Source of the DNA: Amycolatopsis bartoniae
GTDB lineage: Bacteria > Actinomycetota > Actinomycetes > Mycobacteriales > Pseudonocardiaceae
Reading direction: 5' to 3'
NCBI RefSeq assembly: GCF_014191255.1
Contig: NZ_JACHWH010000011.1
Span: 1 to 64,000, forward strand
Length of the DNA stretch: 64,000 nucleotides
Below the pieces are notes generated by a model that did no database searches, was not told the DNA's origin, and saw only the letters and a program-made list of their open reading frames with translations. Positions 7,530 through 16,850 of the stretch are shown in pieces. Position 1 is the stretch's first letter, and each line of letters starts with the position of its first letter. Position numbers and translations under genes: made by a program.

Positions 7530-9704
7530 GTGCTCGCTGTCCTCACTCCCGTTCTCGCCACCACCCCGGTTCAGGCAGCTCAAGGGCTGAACACCGCGGC
7601 CTGGAAGTCCTATGTGCTCGGGCCGTCGACCTCCGACGTCCACGCGGTACGAGCCAAGGGACGGGGCGACGTCAAGCATCCCCAGACCCTGGTGAGTTCC
7701 CACGGGCCGGCGACGACGCTCACGACCGTGGCGGGCGGGACGCCCGCTTCGGCGTTGCTGGACTTCGGCAAGGAGGTCGGTGGCACGCCCTACCTCGACC
7801 TCACCCGGATCAGCGGCGCGCCCACACTCACCCTGGTCACCGCCGAAGCCCGCCAGTACATCCGCACCCCGGCCGCGACGACCGTCCCGTCCGCGGTGCC
7901 CGCCGGTACGACACAGATCCCGCTGGCCTCCACGGCAAACCTCGAAACCGGCAACACGATCACCTTCACCCCTACCGGGGGAACTCCGGTCACGAGCACC
8001 ATCACGGGTTTCGACACCACTGCCCGGACCGTGACGGTCAAGCCCGCGCTGACCGCGAACCTCCCGGCGGGCACGGCCGTCACGACGTCACCGGGCGCGC
8101 CGAGCTCGGACGAGTCCCGCGGTCTCGCCGGTGTCGGCGGCCCGGACACCTTCCAGCCCACCGCGCCCGGCCGGCTGACCGGCGGTTTCCACGGCGGCTT
8201 CCGGTTCGCGCTGCTCACCCTCTCCACCCCCGGCAGCGTCAGCCTCACCTCGCTGGGCGTGGACTTCCAGGCGTTCCGCGCGACGCCGGCCGACTACCGA
8301 GGCTGGTTCCTCTCCAGCGACGACCAGCTCAACCGGATGTGGTACTCCGGCGCCTACACACTGCAGATGGACCTCAAGGCACCCGGGCTCAACGGCCTGC
8401 CCGACGCGCGGATCTACGACGGCGCCAAACGCGACCGCAGCATCTGGACCGGTGACCTGCTCGTCCAGATCCCCACCCTGCTCACCAGCCTCGGCGACGC
8501 CGGTGCGCCCTACGTGAAATCGTCGCTCGACACGCTGCTGGCGACCCAGCGGGCCGACGGCGCCTTCCCCGGCTCCCCGGACTTCGCCAAACGCACCAAC
8601 CCAGCGGGCTCGCCGCTCTTCTACTCCGACAACTACTCCGGCTACGGGCTGCGCGCCTTCGTCGACTACTACCGCTACACCGGCGACAAGGCCTACATCA
8701 CGGCAGCGCTTCCCGCACTGCGCAAGGAACTCGCCTACAACGACAGCTTCCTCAACGCCGACCATCTGGTCGTGTCGAACGACCGCGACTACTGGCAGGC
8801 GACCCAGACCGGCGAAGTCACCAAGTACAGCATCGACTACTACCTCGTCCTGCGGGAGATGTCCTGGCTGGAGCGCACGGCCGGTTCCCCGGCGCTGGCC
8901 GATGGCAACGACGCCAAGGCCGACGCCATCAAGACCGCGGTGATGAGCAAGCTGTGGAACCCGACGCTCGGCGCGTACGGGCAAAGCAGCGCCAAGCCCG
9001 ATGTCGTCGTCGAGGACGCCAACGCCCTGGCGCTCCAGTACGGGTTCGTCCCCGCCGGGCAGGAAGCGAGGGTCCTCGCCGCGCTGAAGACGCTCTGGAC
9101 CCCGTACGGCGCCATCATGGGCCCTGGCCTGCAGGACCCGACCGGGCACACGATCGAACCGTTCGGCAACGGCATGGAGACGGCCGGCCGGTTCGCGACC
9201 GGCGACACCGCCGGGGCGCTGGATCTCCTGCGGCGCACCTGGGGTCCCATGGTGGACAAGCAGAACCCGCTCTACACGGGCGCGTTCTGGGAGTTCAAGA
9301 ACAGCACCGGCGGCGTCAACCGCGCCACGGCCAGCCTCGCGCACGGCTGGGCCGCGTCACCATCCGTCCAGCTGACCGAACAGCTGCTCGGGGTCAAGCC
9401 GGTCGGTGCCGGCTACCAGACCTGGAGCATCGCGCCGAACCCCGGCACGGTGCGCTCGGCCGCCGGAGCCGTCCCGACCGCCTACGGGACCATCAGGACA
9501 CAGTGGACCAACGATCGCGGGCGTTTCACACTCACCGTGCAGGCGCCCGCGAACACCTCGGGCACCATCACGGTCCCCGTCGGCCGCGGCTCGGTGGTCA
9601 TGATCAACGGCCGTGACGCCGGTCCCGGGGCGAAGTCGGCCGGCAGTTCCGTGACGCTGAACGTCTCGGGCGGCACCTACGAGATCACCGTTTCCCAGCA
9701 CTGA
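7530..9704 (+). CDS. Secreted GH78-like alpha-L-rhamnosidase
   Basis: A 724-residue six-hairpin glycosidase. The core has DARIYDGAKRDRSIWTGDLL, which aligns with the acidic active-site segment of GH78, and a C-terminal SLAHGWAASPSVQLTEQLLG leading to the usual beta-sandwich. Near residue 110-190 a beta-rich insert (PAGTTQIPLASTANLETGNT) of the kind seen in extracellular actinobacterial glycosidases interrupts the N-terminal domain. The start is problematic: GTG 7530 gives a hydrophobic but uncharged signal peptide ending PVQA. Codons upstream in frame encode RRASRLATVG, a proper n-region, but no ATG/GTG/TTG lies before the TGA at 7479. CTG 7515 with AGGAG at 7500-7504 is an alternative. Operator R3 places it in the rhamnoside regulon. 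Confidence 0.83.
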   Translation: MLAVLTPVLATTPVQAAQGLNTAAWKSYVLGPSTSDVHAVRAKGRGDVKHPQTLVSSHGPATTLTTVAGGTPASALLDFGKEVGGTPYLDLTRISGAPTLTLVTAEARQYIRTPAATTVPSAVPAGTTQIPLASTANLETGNTITFTPTGGTPVTSTITGFDTTARTVTVKPALTANLPAGTAVTTSPGAPSSDESRGLAGVGGPDTFQPTAPGRLTGGFHGGFRFALLTLSTPGSVSLTSLGVDFQAFRATPADYRGWFLSSDDQLNRMWYSGAYTLQMDLKAPGLNGLPDARIYDGAKRDRSIWTGDLLVQIPTLLTSLGDAGAPYVKSSLDTLLATQRADGAFPGSPDFAKRTNPAGSPLFYSDNYSGYGLRAFVDYYRYTGDKAYITAALPALRKELAYNDSFLNADHLVVSNDRDYWQATQTGEVTKYSIDYYLVLREMSWLERTAGSPALADGNDAKADAIKTAVMSKLWNPTLGAYGQSSAKPDVVVEDANALALQYGFVPAGQEARVLAALKTLWTPYGAIMGPGLQDPTGHTIEPFGNGMETAGRFATGDTAGALDLLRRTWGPMVDKQNPLYTGAFWEFKNSTGGVNRATASLAHGWAASPSVQLTEQLLGVKPVGAGYQTWSIAPNPGTVRSAAGAVPTAYGTIRTQWTNDRGRFTLTVQAPANTSGTITVPVGRGSVVMINGRDAGPGAKSAGSSVTLNVSGGTYEITVSQH

Positions 9705-9721
9705 CCGGTCCCCTGCGAGAA

Positions 9722-9752
9722 AGCGGCGCCGAGGGAACTCCTCGGCGCCGCT
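9722..9752. terminator. Bidirectional terminator hairpin
   Basis: A perfect 13-bp stem, AGCGGCGCCGAGG / CCTCGGCGCCGCT, with loop GAACT lies between two convergent genes. It probably ends both transcripts. Confidence 0.85.
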
Positions 9753-9762
9753 CTCGTCCGGG

Positions 9763-12315
9763 TCACGACAACGTGATACGACCCCGCAGCGGAAGGTCGG
9801 CCGACGAAGTCCCCACACCGACGGTGTAGTCCCCCGGCACGACCGTCCACCCGGTACTCGAGTTCAGCCAGACCGCGAGCTCGTCCCGGGGCACGTCGAG
9901 AGTCACCGTCGTACGCTGCCCGGGGTTGAGGGTCACCTTCGAGAAGGCCTTCAGCTGCTGAGCCGGTTCCTGCGCCGCGTCCGGCGCGGCGACGTAGAGC
10001 TGGACGACCTCCGAACCGGCCCGGCGTCCGGTGTTCGTGACCGACACCGAAGCCCGCAGCCCGCCTGGTGCCGGGGACACGCGCAGGTCGTCGAGCCGGA
10101 AGGTCGTGTACGACAACCCGAACCCGAACGGGAACAGCGGCTTCTCCCCCGACTGCTGGTACCAGCGGTAGCCCACCGCCAAGCCCTCGTCATAGAAGAC
10201 ATGGACCCCGTCACCCGGGAACTCGACACCCGTCTTGGCCGGACCTTGTTGGTCGGTCGCCGGGAACGTCTCGGGCAGCCGGCCGCCCGGCTCCGCGTCC
10301 CCGAACAGCATCGCCGCCACCGCGTTTCCCTGCTCCTGCCCCGCATACCAGTTCGCGATGACGCCCTTCACACTCCCCAGCCACGGCATCAGCACCGCAC
10401 CCGAGGTGTTCAGCACGACCACCGTCCGAGGGCTCGCCGCGGCGACCGCAGCGACGAGTTCGTTCTGGTCGGCCGGCAGCGCGAGCGTCGAGCGGTCCAT
10501 ACCCTCGCTGGTGACGTCGGAAAGAACCACCACGGCCACCTCCGCCGCACGGGCGGCGGCCGCCGCCTCCTGGTGCAGCTGGTCGTACCCGGCCTGGGAT
10601 CCGAGCACCAGGGAGGTGCGCGGGGCACGCCCGCCGACCGGCGCGGCCGCGACGTACGTCAGCTCGATGGCGTGGTCGCCCGCGGTCAGGGTCACGAACG
10701 CGTTCTGGACGGACTCGCGGCCCGGCAGGTAGGTCAGCACGACCTTGCCGTCGATGCTCAACGTCGTCAGCCCGCCGGCGGTGAGGCTGAACCGGTAGCG
10801 CCCGGCGGTGTCAGCGTGGAACGTTCCGGTGTACCGCGCCGACCACCCGTCCGTCTGGCTCGTCACGGGCGCCGGTGCCGCCGTGACGTTCAGGTTCGGG
10901 ACCGTCTCGGTGCCCAGCGGGTCACCGGTCAGGTCCGTCGACGCGTAGTACGTGGCGGTCAGCCCGGGGCCGAACGCCGAGGCGGGGACAACCGGCAACG
11001 CGCCGATCCCGAGCGTCCCGCGCGCGTACGTCACCGGGATCGCCCCGGCCCGGGCCCGGATCCCGGCCAGCGGGGTCACGACCGGGCCGTTCGAGGTGAC
11101 GCTGCCGGAGCCGCCGCCGTGGGTTTGGGCGCCCGCGTCGGCGGCGCCGCCGATGACCGCGATGCCGCGCGGCCGCGCGAACGGCAGGACACCGTCGTTC
11201 TTGAGCAGCACGCTGCCCTCGACGCCGATCCGGCGCGCCAGGTCGAGATGCGCCGGCGTGGAGACCACGGTGTCGACGACGGTTTCCGGATCGGGCAGCG
11301 GGTGGTCGAACAACCCGACGCGGATCATCGGCGTGAGCACCTGGGTGACCATGGTGTCGAGCTGGGCCTGGCTGACGCTGCCGTTCCCCACCGCCGCCTT
11401 GGGCGCGTCGCCGAGGTACGTGCCGCCGGGCATCTCGGTGTCCGAACCCGCCTTGGCGGTCTGGACGGTGCTGTGGGTCCCGCCCCAGTCCGACATGACC
11501 CAGCCGTCGTAGCCCCACGCGTCGCGCAGCGTGTCCTGCACGTTGACCCGGTTCTCCTGCGCCCAGGTCCCGTTGACCTTGTTGTAGGAGGTCATGACGG
11601 CCCCGGTCTGGCCCTGCTGGACCGCGGCGCGGAAGCCCGGGAAGTAGATCTCCTGCAAGGCGCGCTCGGACACGACGACATCGATCGAGTTGCGCAGGGT
11701 CTCCTGGTTGTTGGCCGCGAAGTGCTTCACCGTCGAGATCACGTGGTTGGACTGGATGCCGCGGATCGTCGCGGCCGCGAGCCGGCCGTTCAGGAACGGG
11801 TCTTCCGTGTAGGTCTCGAACGAGCGGCCCCAGTGCGGCACCCGGAGGATGTTGATGCACGGCGCCAGGGCGACGTTGTGCCCTTTGGCGGCCTGCTCGG
11901 CGCCGTAGGCCTTGCCGTAGTCCTCCGCCGTGCCCGGGTTCCACGTCGCGGCCAGCGCTTTGGAGTCCGGCCATTGGGTGACTCCCGTGGACCCGTTTCC
12001 GACCCCGCTGGGTCCGTCGGCCAGCCGGAGCGCCGGAATACCGAGGCGGGTGTTGGCGGGGATGTGGCCGGTGAAGCCTCTGGTGGCGGGAATGCCGTGG
12101 CAGTAGGCGATCTTTTCGTCGAGCGTCATCCGGGACACCAGCTGCCGGGCCCGCTTGACGGCGGCCTGCGCTTCAGCGGACGCCACGGGCACCGCGCGAA
12201 GCGAGCCACCAGGCGGCGCGGCCTCCGCCAGGCCGGTGGGCGTCACGGCCACGACGCCCGCCGCGGCCACGCCCGCTCCTGTGAACTGCAACATCGACCG
12301 ACGGGTGACATCCAT
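9763..12315 (-). CDS. Secreted beta-glucosidase, GH3 with PA14 domain
   Basis: An 850-residue exported enzyme with a Tat signal (TRRSMLQFTGAG, cleavage near EAAP). The GH3 N-domain spans about 50-340, with the nucleophile Asp276 in WVMSDWGGTHS and KHF/NNQE substrate-binding motifs. The C-domain is interrupted by a PA14 carbohydrate-binding module at about 448-585, and a fibronectin-III-like domain closes the protein. The frame opens at GTG 12321, but AAGGAG seven bases before ATG 12315 fixes the start there. It is the last gene of the operon 16662 to 9763, 24 bp after the esterase, and should remove beta-glucose once rhamnose and acyl groups are gone. Xylosidase or arabinosidase activity is not excluded. 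Confidence 0.92.
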   Translation of the reverse strand: MDVTRRSMLQFTGAGVAAAGVVAVTPTGLAEAAPPGGSLRAVPVASAEAQAAVKRARQLVSRMTLDEKIAYCHGIPATRGFTGHIPANTRLGIPALRLADGPSGVGNGSTGVTQWPDSKALAATWNPGTAEDYGKAYGAEQAAKGHNVALAPCINILRVPHWGRSFETYTEDPFLNGRLAAATIRGIQSNHVISTVKHFAANNQETLRNSIDVVVSERALQEIYFPGFRAAVQQGQTGAVMTSYNKVNGTWAQENRVNVQDTLRDAWGYDGWVMSDWGGTHSTVQTAKAGSDTEMPGGTYLGDAPKAAVGNGSVSQAQLDTMVTQVLTPMIRVGLFDHPLPDPETVVDTVVSTPAHLDLARRIGVEGSVLLKNDGVLPFARPRGIAVIGGAADAGAQTHGGGSGSVTSNGPVVTPLAGIRARAGAIPVTYARGTLGIGALPVVPASAFGPGLTATYYASTDLTGDPLGTETVPNLNVTAAPAPVTSQTDGWSARYTGTFHADTAGRYRFSLTAGGLTTLSIDGKVVLTYLPGRESVQNAFVTLTAGDHAIELTYVAAAPVGGRAPRTSLVLGSQAGYDQLHQEAAAAARAAEVAVVVLSDVTSEGMDRSTLALPADQNELVAAVAAASPRTVVVLNTSGAVLMPWLGSVKGVIANWYAGQEQGNAVAAMLFGDAEPGGRLPETFPATDQQGPAKTGVEFPGDGVHVFYDEGLAVGYRWYQQSGEKPLFPFGFGLSYTTFRLDDLRVSPAPGGLRASVSVTNTGRRAGSEVVQLYVAAPDAAQEPAQQLKAFSKVTLNPGQRTTVTLDVPRDELAVWLNSSTGWTVVPGDYTVGVGTSSADLPLRGRITLS

Positions 12316-12339
12316 CTGCACACTCCTTCGTGTGTGGGA

Positions 12340-13944
12340 TCAGGCGTGGGTCTTCCAGAACAGCCGTTCGGCCCGGTCCGGATCGTCGACGATCTTGCAG
12401 TCGGCGTCGAGCCACATCGTGGACCGGTTCTTTGGCGTATAAGCAGGCCAGGCTGGTGCGTCCGTCGCAATCGGACGGTCATGGTGAGCGAAGCCCGCCC
12501 ACAGCGCGCTCATGTGCCGTGCGGTCGCCGCCTGTCCTGGCGGGCCCTCGGTGATGTTGGCGAATTTCAGGGGGATGTCCGACGCGTGCGGTGAGCCGAT
12601 GGGGAAATCGGTGCCGGGCACCAGGGTCGGGTTCTTGTAGGCGAGCTGGTACATGAACACCGGGGCCGCGTGCTGTGCCGCTTTGGCCTCCGCGATCTTG
12701 ATCGAGTCACGCCAGATGGGCGAGGTGGTGATCGCGAAGTAGAGCTGCGCCGGCGTGGCGTCGGGCCGCGACTTGTGGAAGGTGTCGATGATCTCGTCCA
12801 GCTCGGCGCCCTGGTACGTTGTGCTCAGCTCCCGGCGCAGGCCGGCCTCGTCGATGCGGAAGATGTCCGGCGGCCCGGAAAGACTGAAGAACACCATCTC
12901 GTCGCGGCAGGTGCCACACATCAGCGGTTTGGCCGCCGAGAAGGGCGCGGCGCCGTGGGCGAACGGGTGCCGCGGGATGACGTGGCCGTCGACGAAAGCA
13001 CCGAAACCGGGAAGCGGGCCGGGATCGCCCCAGGGTGCGACGCCGTTCGCGGCCTCGGACTGCTGGATTTCGAGCAGTCTTGTAGCCGGAATCTCGTGCA
13101 GCCGGGGAATGTCCGATGTGGTCATTCCCAGCAGCTCCAGCGTGCGCCTCGCCCGGGCGGTGGCGCCTTCGCGGGTGGGGAAGCGCAGCGGCGCGGCGCT
13201 CTCGATCGAAGCCTTGCGGAACAGCGGCACGGCGGCCGGCATGGTGTAGACGGCCGCGGTCTTGGCGCCGCCACCGCTCTCACCCCAGACCATGATGTTG
13301 TCGGGGTCTCCCCCGAAGTTCTCGATGTTCTCCCTGGTCCAGCGCAGCGCCGCGAGGATGTCCAGCATCCCCTGGTTGGCGGCGTAATCCCGGCCGGCGA
13401 GGTCGCCGAGGAACAGGTAGCCGAGCAGGCCGAGCCGATGGTTGGACTCGACCACCACCACGTCGTAGAGCTGCGCCAGATGGGTGCCGTCCTGCCCGGT
13501 GGCGGAGCCGGAGCCGATCATGTAACCACCGCCGTGGTTGTAGAACATCACCGGCCGCCGCCCGCGGTCGGCGGCCGGGGTCCAGATGTTGAGGTAGAGG
13601 CAGTCTTCGGAGGGGGCCGGCATCCGGCCGTTGCCGTTCGGGCCCATCTCGTTGCCCGCCACCTGGAACGCCGGGTTCGGAAAGCTCACCGCGTCGCGCA
13701 CGCCGTGCCAGCTTCGGGGCGGCTTCGGGGCCTTGAACCGTAGTTCGCCGAGCGGCGGCGTGGCGTAGGGCACGCCGAGGAACTTCACGATGCCGTCCTC
13801 CCGCCTCCCCCGCACCCTGCCGTAGCGGGTCGCCGCCTCGGTTGTCCTCGTCGAGGCGAGTGCCGGGACGGGCATGCTCATCCCGGCGATCACGGACAAC
13901 GATCCGCCGATCATCGTTCTGCGGGTAATCCTCGAACTCTCCAT
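12340..13944 (-). CDS. Secreted type-B carboxylesterase
   Basis: A 534-residue alpha/beta hydrolase of the COesterase family with a Tat signal (ITRRTMIGG). The oxyanion region is NHGGGYMIGSGS, the nucleophile Ser is in WGESGGG, and the catalytic His lies in GSPHASDIPLKF. The start at 13944 has GGAGGT nine bases upstream. It is the middle gene of an operon with secreted GH78 (27 bp upstream) and GH3 (24 bp downstream). That context suggests it removes acetyl, feruloyl or other acyl groups from a decorated plant rhamnoside so the glycosidases can act. The exact ester is unknown. Confidence 0.9.
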   Translation of the reverse strand: MESSRITRRTMIGGSLSVIAGMSMPVPALASTRTTEAATRYGRVRGRREDGIVKFLGVPYATPPLGELRFKAPKPPRSWHGVRDAVSFPNPAFQVAGNEMGPNGNGRMPAPSEDCLYLNIWTPAADRGRRPVMFYNHGGGYMIGSGSATGQDGTHLAQLYDVVVVESNHRLGLLGYLFLGDLAGRDYAANQGMLDILAALRWTRENIENFGGDPDNIMVWGESGGGAKTAAVYTMPAAVPLFRKASIESAAPLRFPTREGATARARRTLELLGMTTSDIPRLHEIPATRLLEIQQSEAANGVAPWGDPGPLPGFGAFVDGHVIPRHPFAHGAAPFSAAKPLMCGTCRDEMVFFSLSGPPDIFRIDEAGLRRELSTTYQGAELDEIIDTFHKSRPDATPAQLYFAITTSPIWRDSIKIAEAKAAQHAAPVFMYQLAYKNPTLVPGTDFPIGSPHASDIPLKFANITEGPPGQAATARHMSALWAGFAHHDRPIATDAPAWPAYTPKNRSTMWLDADCKIVDDPDRAERLFWKTHA

Positions 13945-13971
13945 TCGGACCTCCTCTTTGAGGCGTGGCGA

Positions 13972-16662
13972 TCAGATCGAGGTCGTGAAGGTGTACTGGC
14001 CGGCGCCGACGGTGTGCGCGGCCGAGCTGCCGGGGAGGTGCACGGTCGCGGTCGCGCCGGGCGGCACGGTGACCTCCAACTGGAACCGGTGCGCGGACTT
14101 CGTCCAGCTGCTGCTGACCGTCCCGAACGGAGTGCGGTAGCTGCCTGCCGCGTGGGTCAGGTCGCCGACGAGCGCCGGAGCGATCTCCAGAGCGCGGTAG
14201 CCGACCGAGCCCGGAGCCTGCCGGATTCCGGCGACGCCGCCGACGAACCACGCGTCGACCTCACCGAGGAAGTGGTGGTTCTGTGAGCCGCCGCCGTCGA
14301 GGCTTTCCGACAACGTGGTGTGACCGCTGGCGATCAGGTAGCCGTAGCCCGGTGAGGTCGGGTTGACGACCATGTCGTAGAGGACGTCGTTGCGGTTCCC
14401 CGCTTGCAGGGCCCGGAAGAGCGGGCCGAGCGCGACCGAGCCGGTGGTGATGTGGTTGCCCGCCTTGCGCACCGACGCGACGAGCCGGTCGAGCACCGCG
14501 GCGCGGTCGGCGGGCGCGACCAGACCCGCGTCCAGAGCCATCGCGTTGGATGCTTCGCTGTCGCTGCCGTAGAAGACACCGGTCGCGTCGACGTGCCGGA
14601 AGCGGGCGGTGAACTCGGCGGCGAGCTGTCCGGCCAGAGCCGTGTACTTGGTCTGGTCGGCGGTCTTGCGCAGAACCTGAGCGATGCTCGCCATGTCGTG
14701 GGCGGCGGTGTAGTAGCCGGCGGTGATGGCCAGCTGCATCGGCGTGGTGTTGTCGGTCGCGGACCAGTCGCCCAGGCCGGGGATGTCGCCGTTGTTGGCG
14801 GCCTTGTTCGCGGCCTCGTAGTCCAGCCAGGCCACCATGTTGTCGTAGTACGTCGCCATGGTGCGGGTGTCGCCGTAGGTCTGGTAGAGCTGCCACGGGA
14901 TGCGGACGATCGCGCCGCCCCAGTTGACCTCGTCGAGGAACTCGATGGTGCCCTGCGGGTACTGCAGCTTGGTGGGAAGGACGCGGTGGAACTCCGGGGC
15001 GATGTTGGCGATCAGTCCCGGTGATTCGTCGCCCGGCTGCCGTTGCGCGGTGGCCATGTTGCGCACGAGCTGCGGCTGGAAGGCCGACATGTCGTAGTCG
15101 GTGAGCAGCGCGTCGATGTTGTGCAGGTTGTCGCCGGTGTACGGGCCTTTTTCCCGGTCCGGGCAGTCGGTCAGGACCGACATCATGTTGCTCTGGATCG
15201 ACCGCTCGGTGATGGCGTGGATCTGGTTGAGCAGGTCGCTGGACGAGGTGAACTCACTCGCGCTCGGGTTCGCCGCGTGGATGACGTCCATGGTCACCGT
15301 GTCCTTGGCCGGCGCGGTACGCAGACCACTCACCTGCAGATACCGGTAGCCGCTGTAGGTGAACTGCGGATGCCACTTCTCGACGCCGTGCCCGGAAAGG
15401 GTGTAGCGGTAGGCGATCTGGCTGCCGGGTTTCGCACCTGTGCTGCTGATGTCCAGCGTGCCGTCGGCGGCGAGCTTCTCGGCGGGGATCATGGTGACGG
15501 TGTCGCCGGCCTGCCCGGCGACCGACAGGCTGGGCCAGCCGGAGCGGTTCGCACCGAAGTCGAGGATGTAGGAGCCGTCGGCGAGCTTGCGGATGTCCGT
15601 GGGCCGCACGGTTTCCGCGACAGTGACCGGCGGGCGCGGGTTCGCGCGCAGCGGCGTCGTGTCCCGTGGCGTGGTGGTCTGGGACAGCTTGACGACGCTT
15701 GCCTGCTGCCAGTCCGTACCGTTTCCGCGGCGGGCGTCGTATTCCTCACCACTCCACCACGACGAGAACGTCGTCGGCCCCAGCGCGGTGCGCCACGTGC
15801 CATCACTCGAAACGACGTCGCGGCGCCCATCCTGGTAGGTGACTTCGAGCTGGGCGATGACCTTGGGCTCGCCGTACACCGTGTACTGCTCCAGGGTGTT
15901 GCCGAAGAAGTACCGGCCCGGCGTCTTCACCCGCTGGTAGGTGCCGCTGCCCGTCTCCAGGCCGATCGTGTTCGTCCCCGGCCGCAGCGCCCGAGTCAGG
16001 TCGTAGGTGCGGTAGTCGACCTCGGCGGAGTACGTGGTCTGCCCCGGTTCGAGGACCGCGTCCCCCACGGGACGTCCGTTCAGCGTAGCGGCGTACATCC
16101 CGAGCCCGGTCGTATAGAGGCGCGCCTGCTTGACCGGCCCGCGCACGGAGAACGCCTTGCCGAACACCGGCAGCGGCGTCTCCTTGCCGTCCGGCTGCGT
16201 GTAGTCGTACGACGGGTTCTCGATCCAGCGGGCCGACCAGTCGGCCGCGGACAGCAGCCCCATCTCCCAGCTCGACTGCGCGCTCCACGGCGAGACGCGC
16301 CCGGCGGCGTCCCAGATCCGGACCTGCCACCGGACGTGGTCGCGGGCGTGCAGGGCGGGGCCGCCGTAGGCGATGTTCGAGGTGTCGGCCGAGCGGACCT
16401 TCCCACTGTCCCAGAGCTCACGCGGCCGGGACGGGGTGTCGAGGGTCGCGCGGACCTCATAGGCGGCTTGCCCCGGCGCCGGCGGAAGCCAGCTCAGCAG
16501 CGGCTTGGCCGCGTCGATCCCGATCGGCTCGACGAGGTTCTCCGTCCGCAGCGCGGTCGGCTGCCCGAGGTGGCCGCCGCCCGGTGCGGCGGTGGCCGCC
16601 GGCCCGGACACGGCCAGCAGCACCGCGGTCAAGAGGGTGAGCAGGGGGCGCCGGTGGTTCAT
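13972..16662 (-). CDS. Secreted alpha-L-rhamnosidase, GH78
   Basis: An 896-residue exported rhamnosidase. The Sec signal MNHRRPLLTLLTAVLLAVSG ends near ATAAPG. ATG 16662 preceded by AAAGGAC is chosen over a GTG six codons upstream. N-terminal GH78 beta-domains (WWSGEEYDARRG, TYQRVKTPGRYFFG) precede the barrel with LTDCPDREKGPYTGDNL, the variant active-site segment, and SQNHHFLGEVDAWFV in place of SFNHYA. It therefore belongs to a different GH78 subgroup from the cytoplasmic enzyme at 2054-4804. It heads the operon with the esterase and GH3, under two LacI-type operators about 90 and 170 bp upstream. Confidence 0.92.
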   Translation of the reverse strand: MNHRRPLLTLLTAVLLAVSGPAATAAPGGGHLGQPTALRTENLVEPIGIDAAKPLLSWLPPAPGQAAYEVRATLDTPSRPRELWDSGKVRSADTSNIAYGGPALHARDHVRWQVRIWDAAGRVSPWSAQSSWEMGLLSAADWSARWIENPSYDYTQPDGKETPLPVFGKAFSVRGPVKQARLYTTGLGMYAATLNGRPVGDAVLEPGQTTYSAEVDYRTYDLTRALRPGTNTIGLETGSGTYQRVKTPGRYFFGNTLEQYTVYGEPKVIAQLEVTYQDGRRDVVSSDGTWRTALGPTTFSSWWSGEEYDARRGNGTDWQQASVVKLSQTTTPRDTTPLRANPRPPVTVAETVRPTDIRKLADGSYILDFGANRSGWPSLSVAGQAGDTVTMIPAEKLAADGTLDISSTGAKPGSQIAYRYTLSGHGVEKWHPQFTYSGYRYLQVSGLRTAPAKDTVTMDVIHAANPSASEFTSSSDLLNQIHAITERSIQSNMMSVLTDCPDREKGPYTGDNLHNIDALLTDYDMSAFQPQLVRNMATAQRQPGDESPGLIANIAPEFHRVLPTKLQYPQGTIEFLDEVNWGGAIVRIPWQLYQTYGDTRTMATYYDNMVAWLDYEAANKAANNGDIPGLGDWSATDNTTPMQLAITAGYYTAAHDMASIAQVLRKTADQTKYTALAGQLAAEFTARFRHVDATGVFYGSDSEASNAMALDAGLVAPADRAAVLDRLVASVRKAGNHITTGSVALGPLFRALQAGNRNDVLYDMVVNPTSPGYGYLIASGHTTLSESLDGGGSQNHHFLGEVDAWFVGGVAGIRQAPGSVGYRALEIAPALVGDLTHAAGSYRTPFGTVSSSWTKSAHRFQLEVTVPPGATATVHLPGSSAAHTVGAGQYTFTTSI

Positions 16663-16750
16663 CGGCTGTCCTTTCGGCACGACAAGGGGTCACGCGTTCG
16701 AGCTCGGAGCCGACGCTGATGTTCCACAGCGACGGTTGGCAGGAGGGGCG

Positions 16751-16767
16751 ATTGAAACGATTTATAA
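16751..16767. promoter_or_regulatory. LacI-type operator R4
   Basis: ATTGAAACGATTTATAA lies about 90 bp before the secreted GH78 start and combines the ATTGAAACG of R3 with the ACGATTTA of R2. Confidence 0.72.
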
Positions 16768-16831
16768 GTGCCAGATCTCAACGCGCACAGCAGCTCCTGA
16801 AAAGGTCTGCGGGGAAGCAGCCCCGATTCGG

Positions 16832-16850
16832 TAATGAATCGTTTTACCTC
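16832..16850. promoter_or_regulatory. LacI-type operator R5
   Basis: TAATGAATCGTTTTACCTC reads GAGGTAAAACGATTCATTA on the minus strand, matching R2 exactly over 14 bases. R4 and R5 are about 82 bp apart, about eight helical turns, so a looped tetramer is possible. Confidence 0.75.

Noticed and set aside
10201-12594. A 797-codon plus-strand frame opposite the GH3 gene
   Set aside because: It mirrors a GH3 enzyme with intact catalytic motifs and has no recognisable domain.
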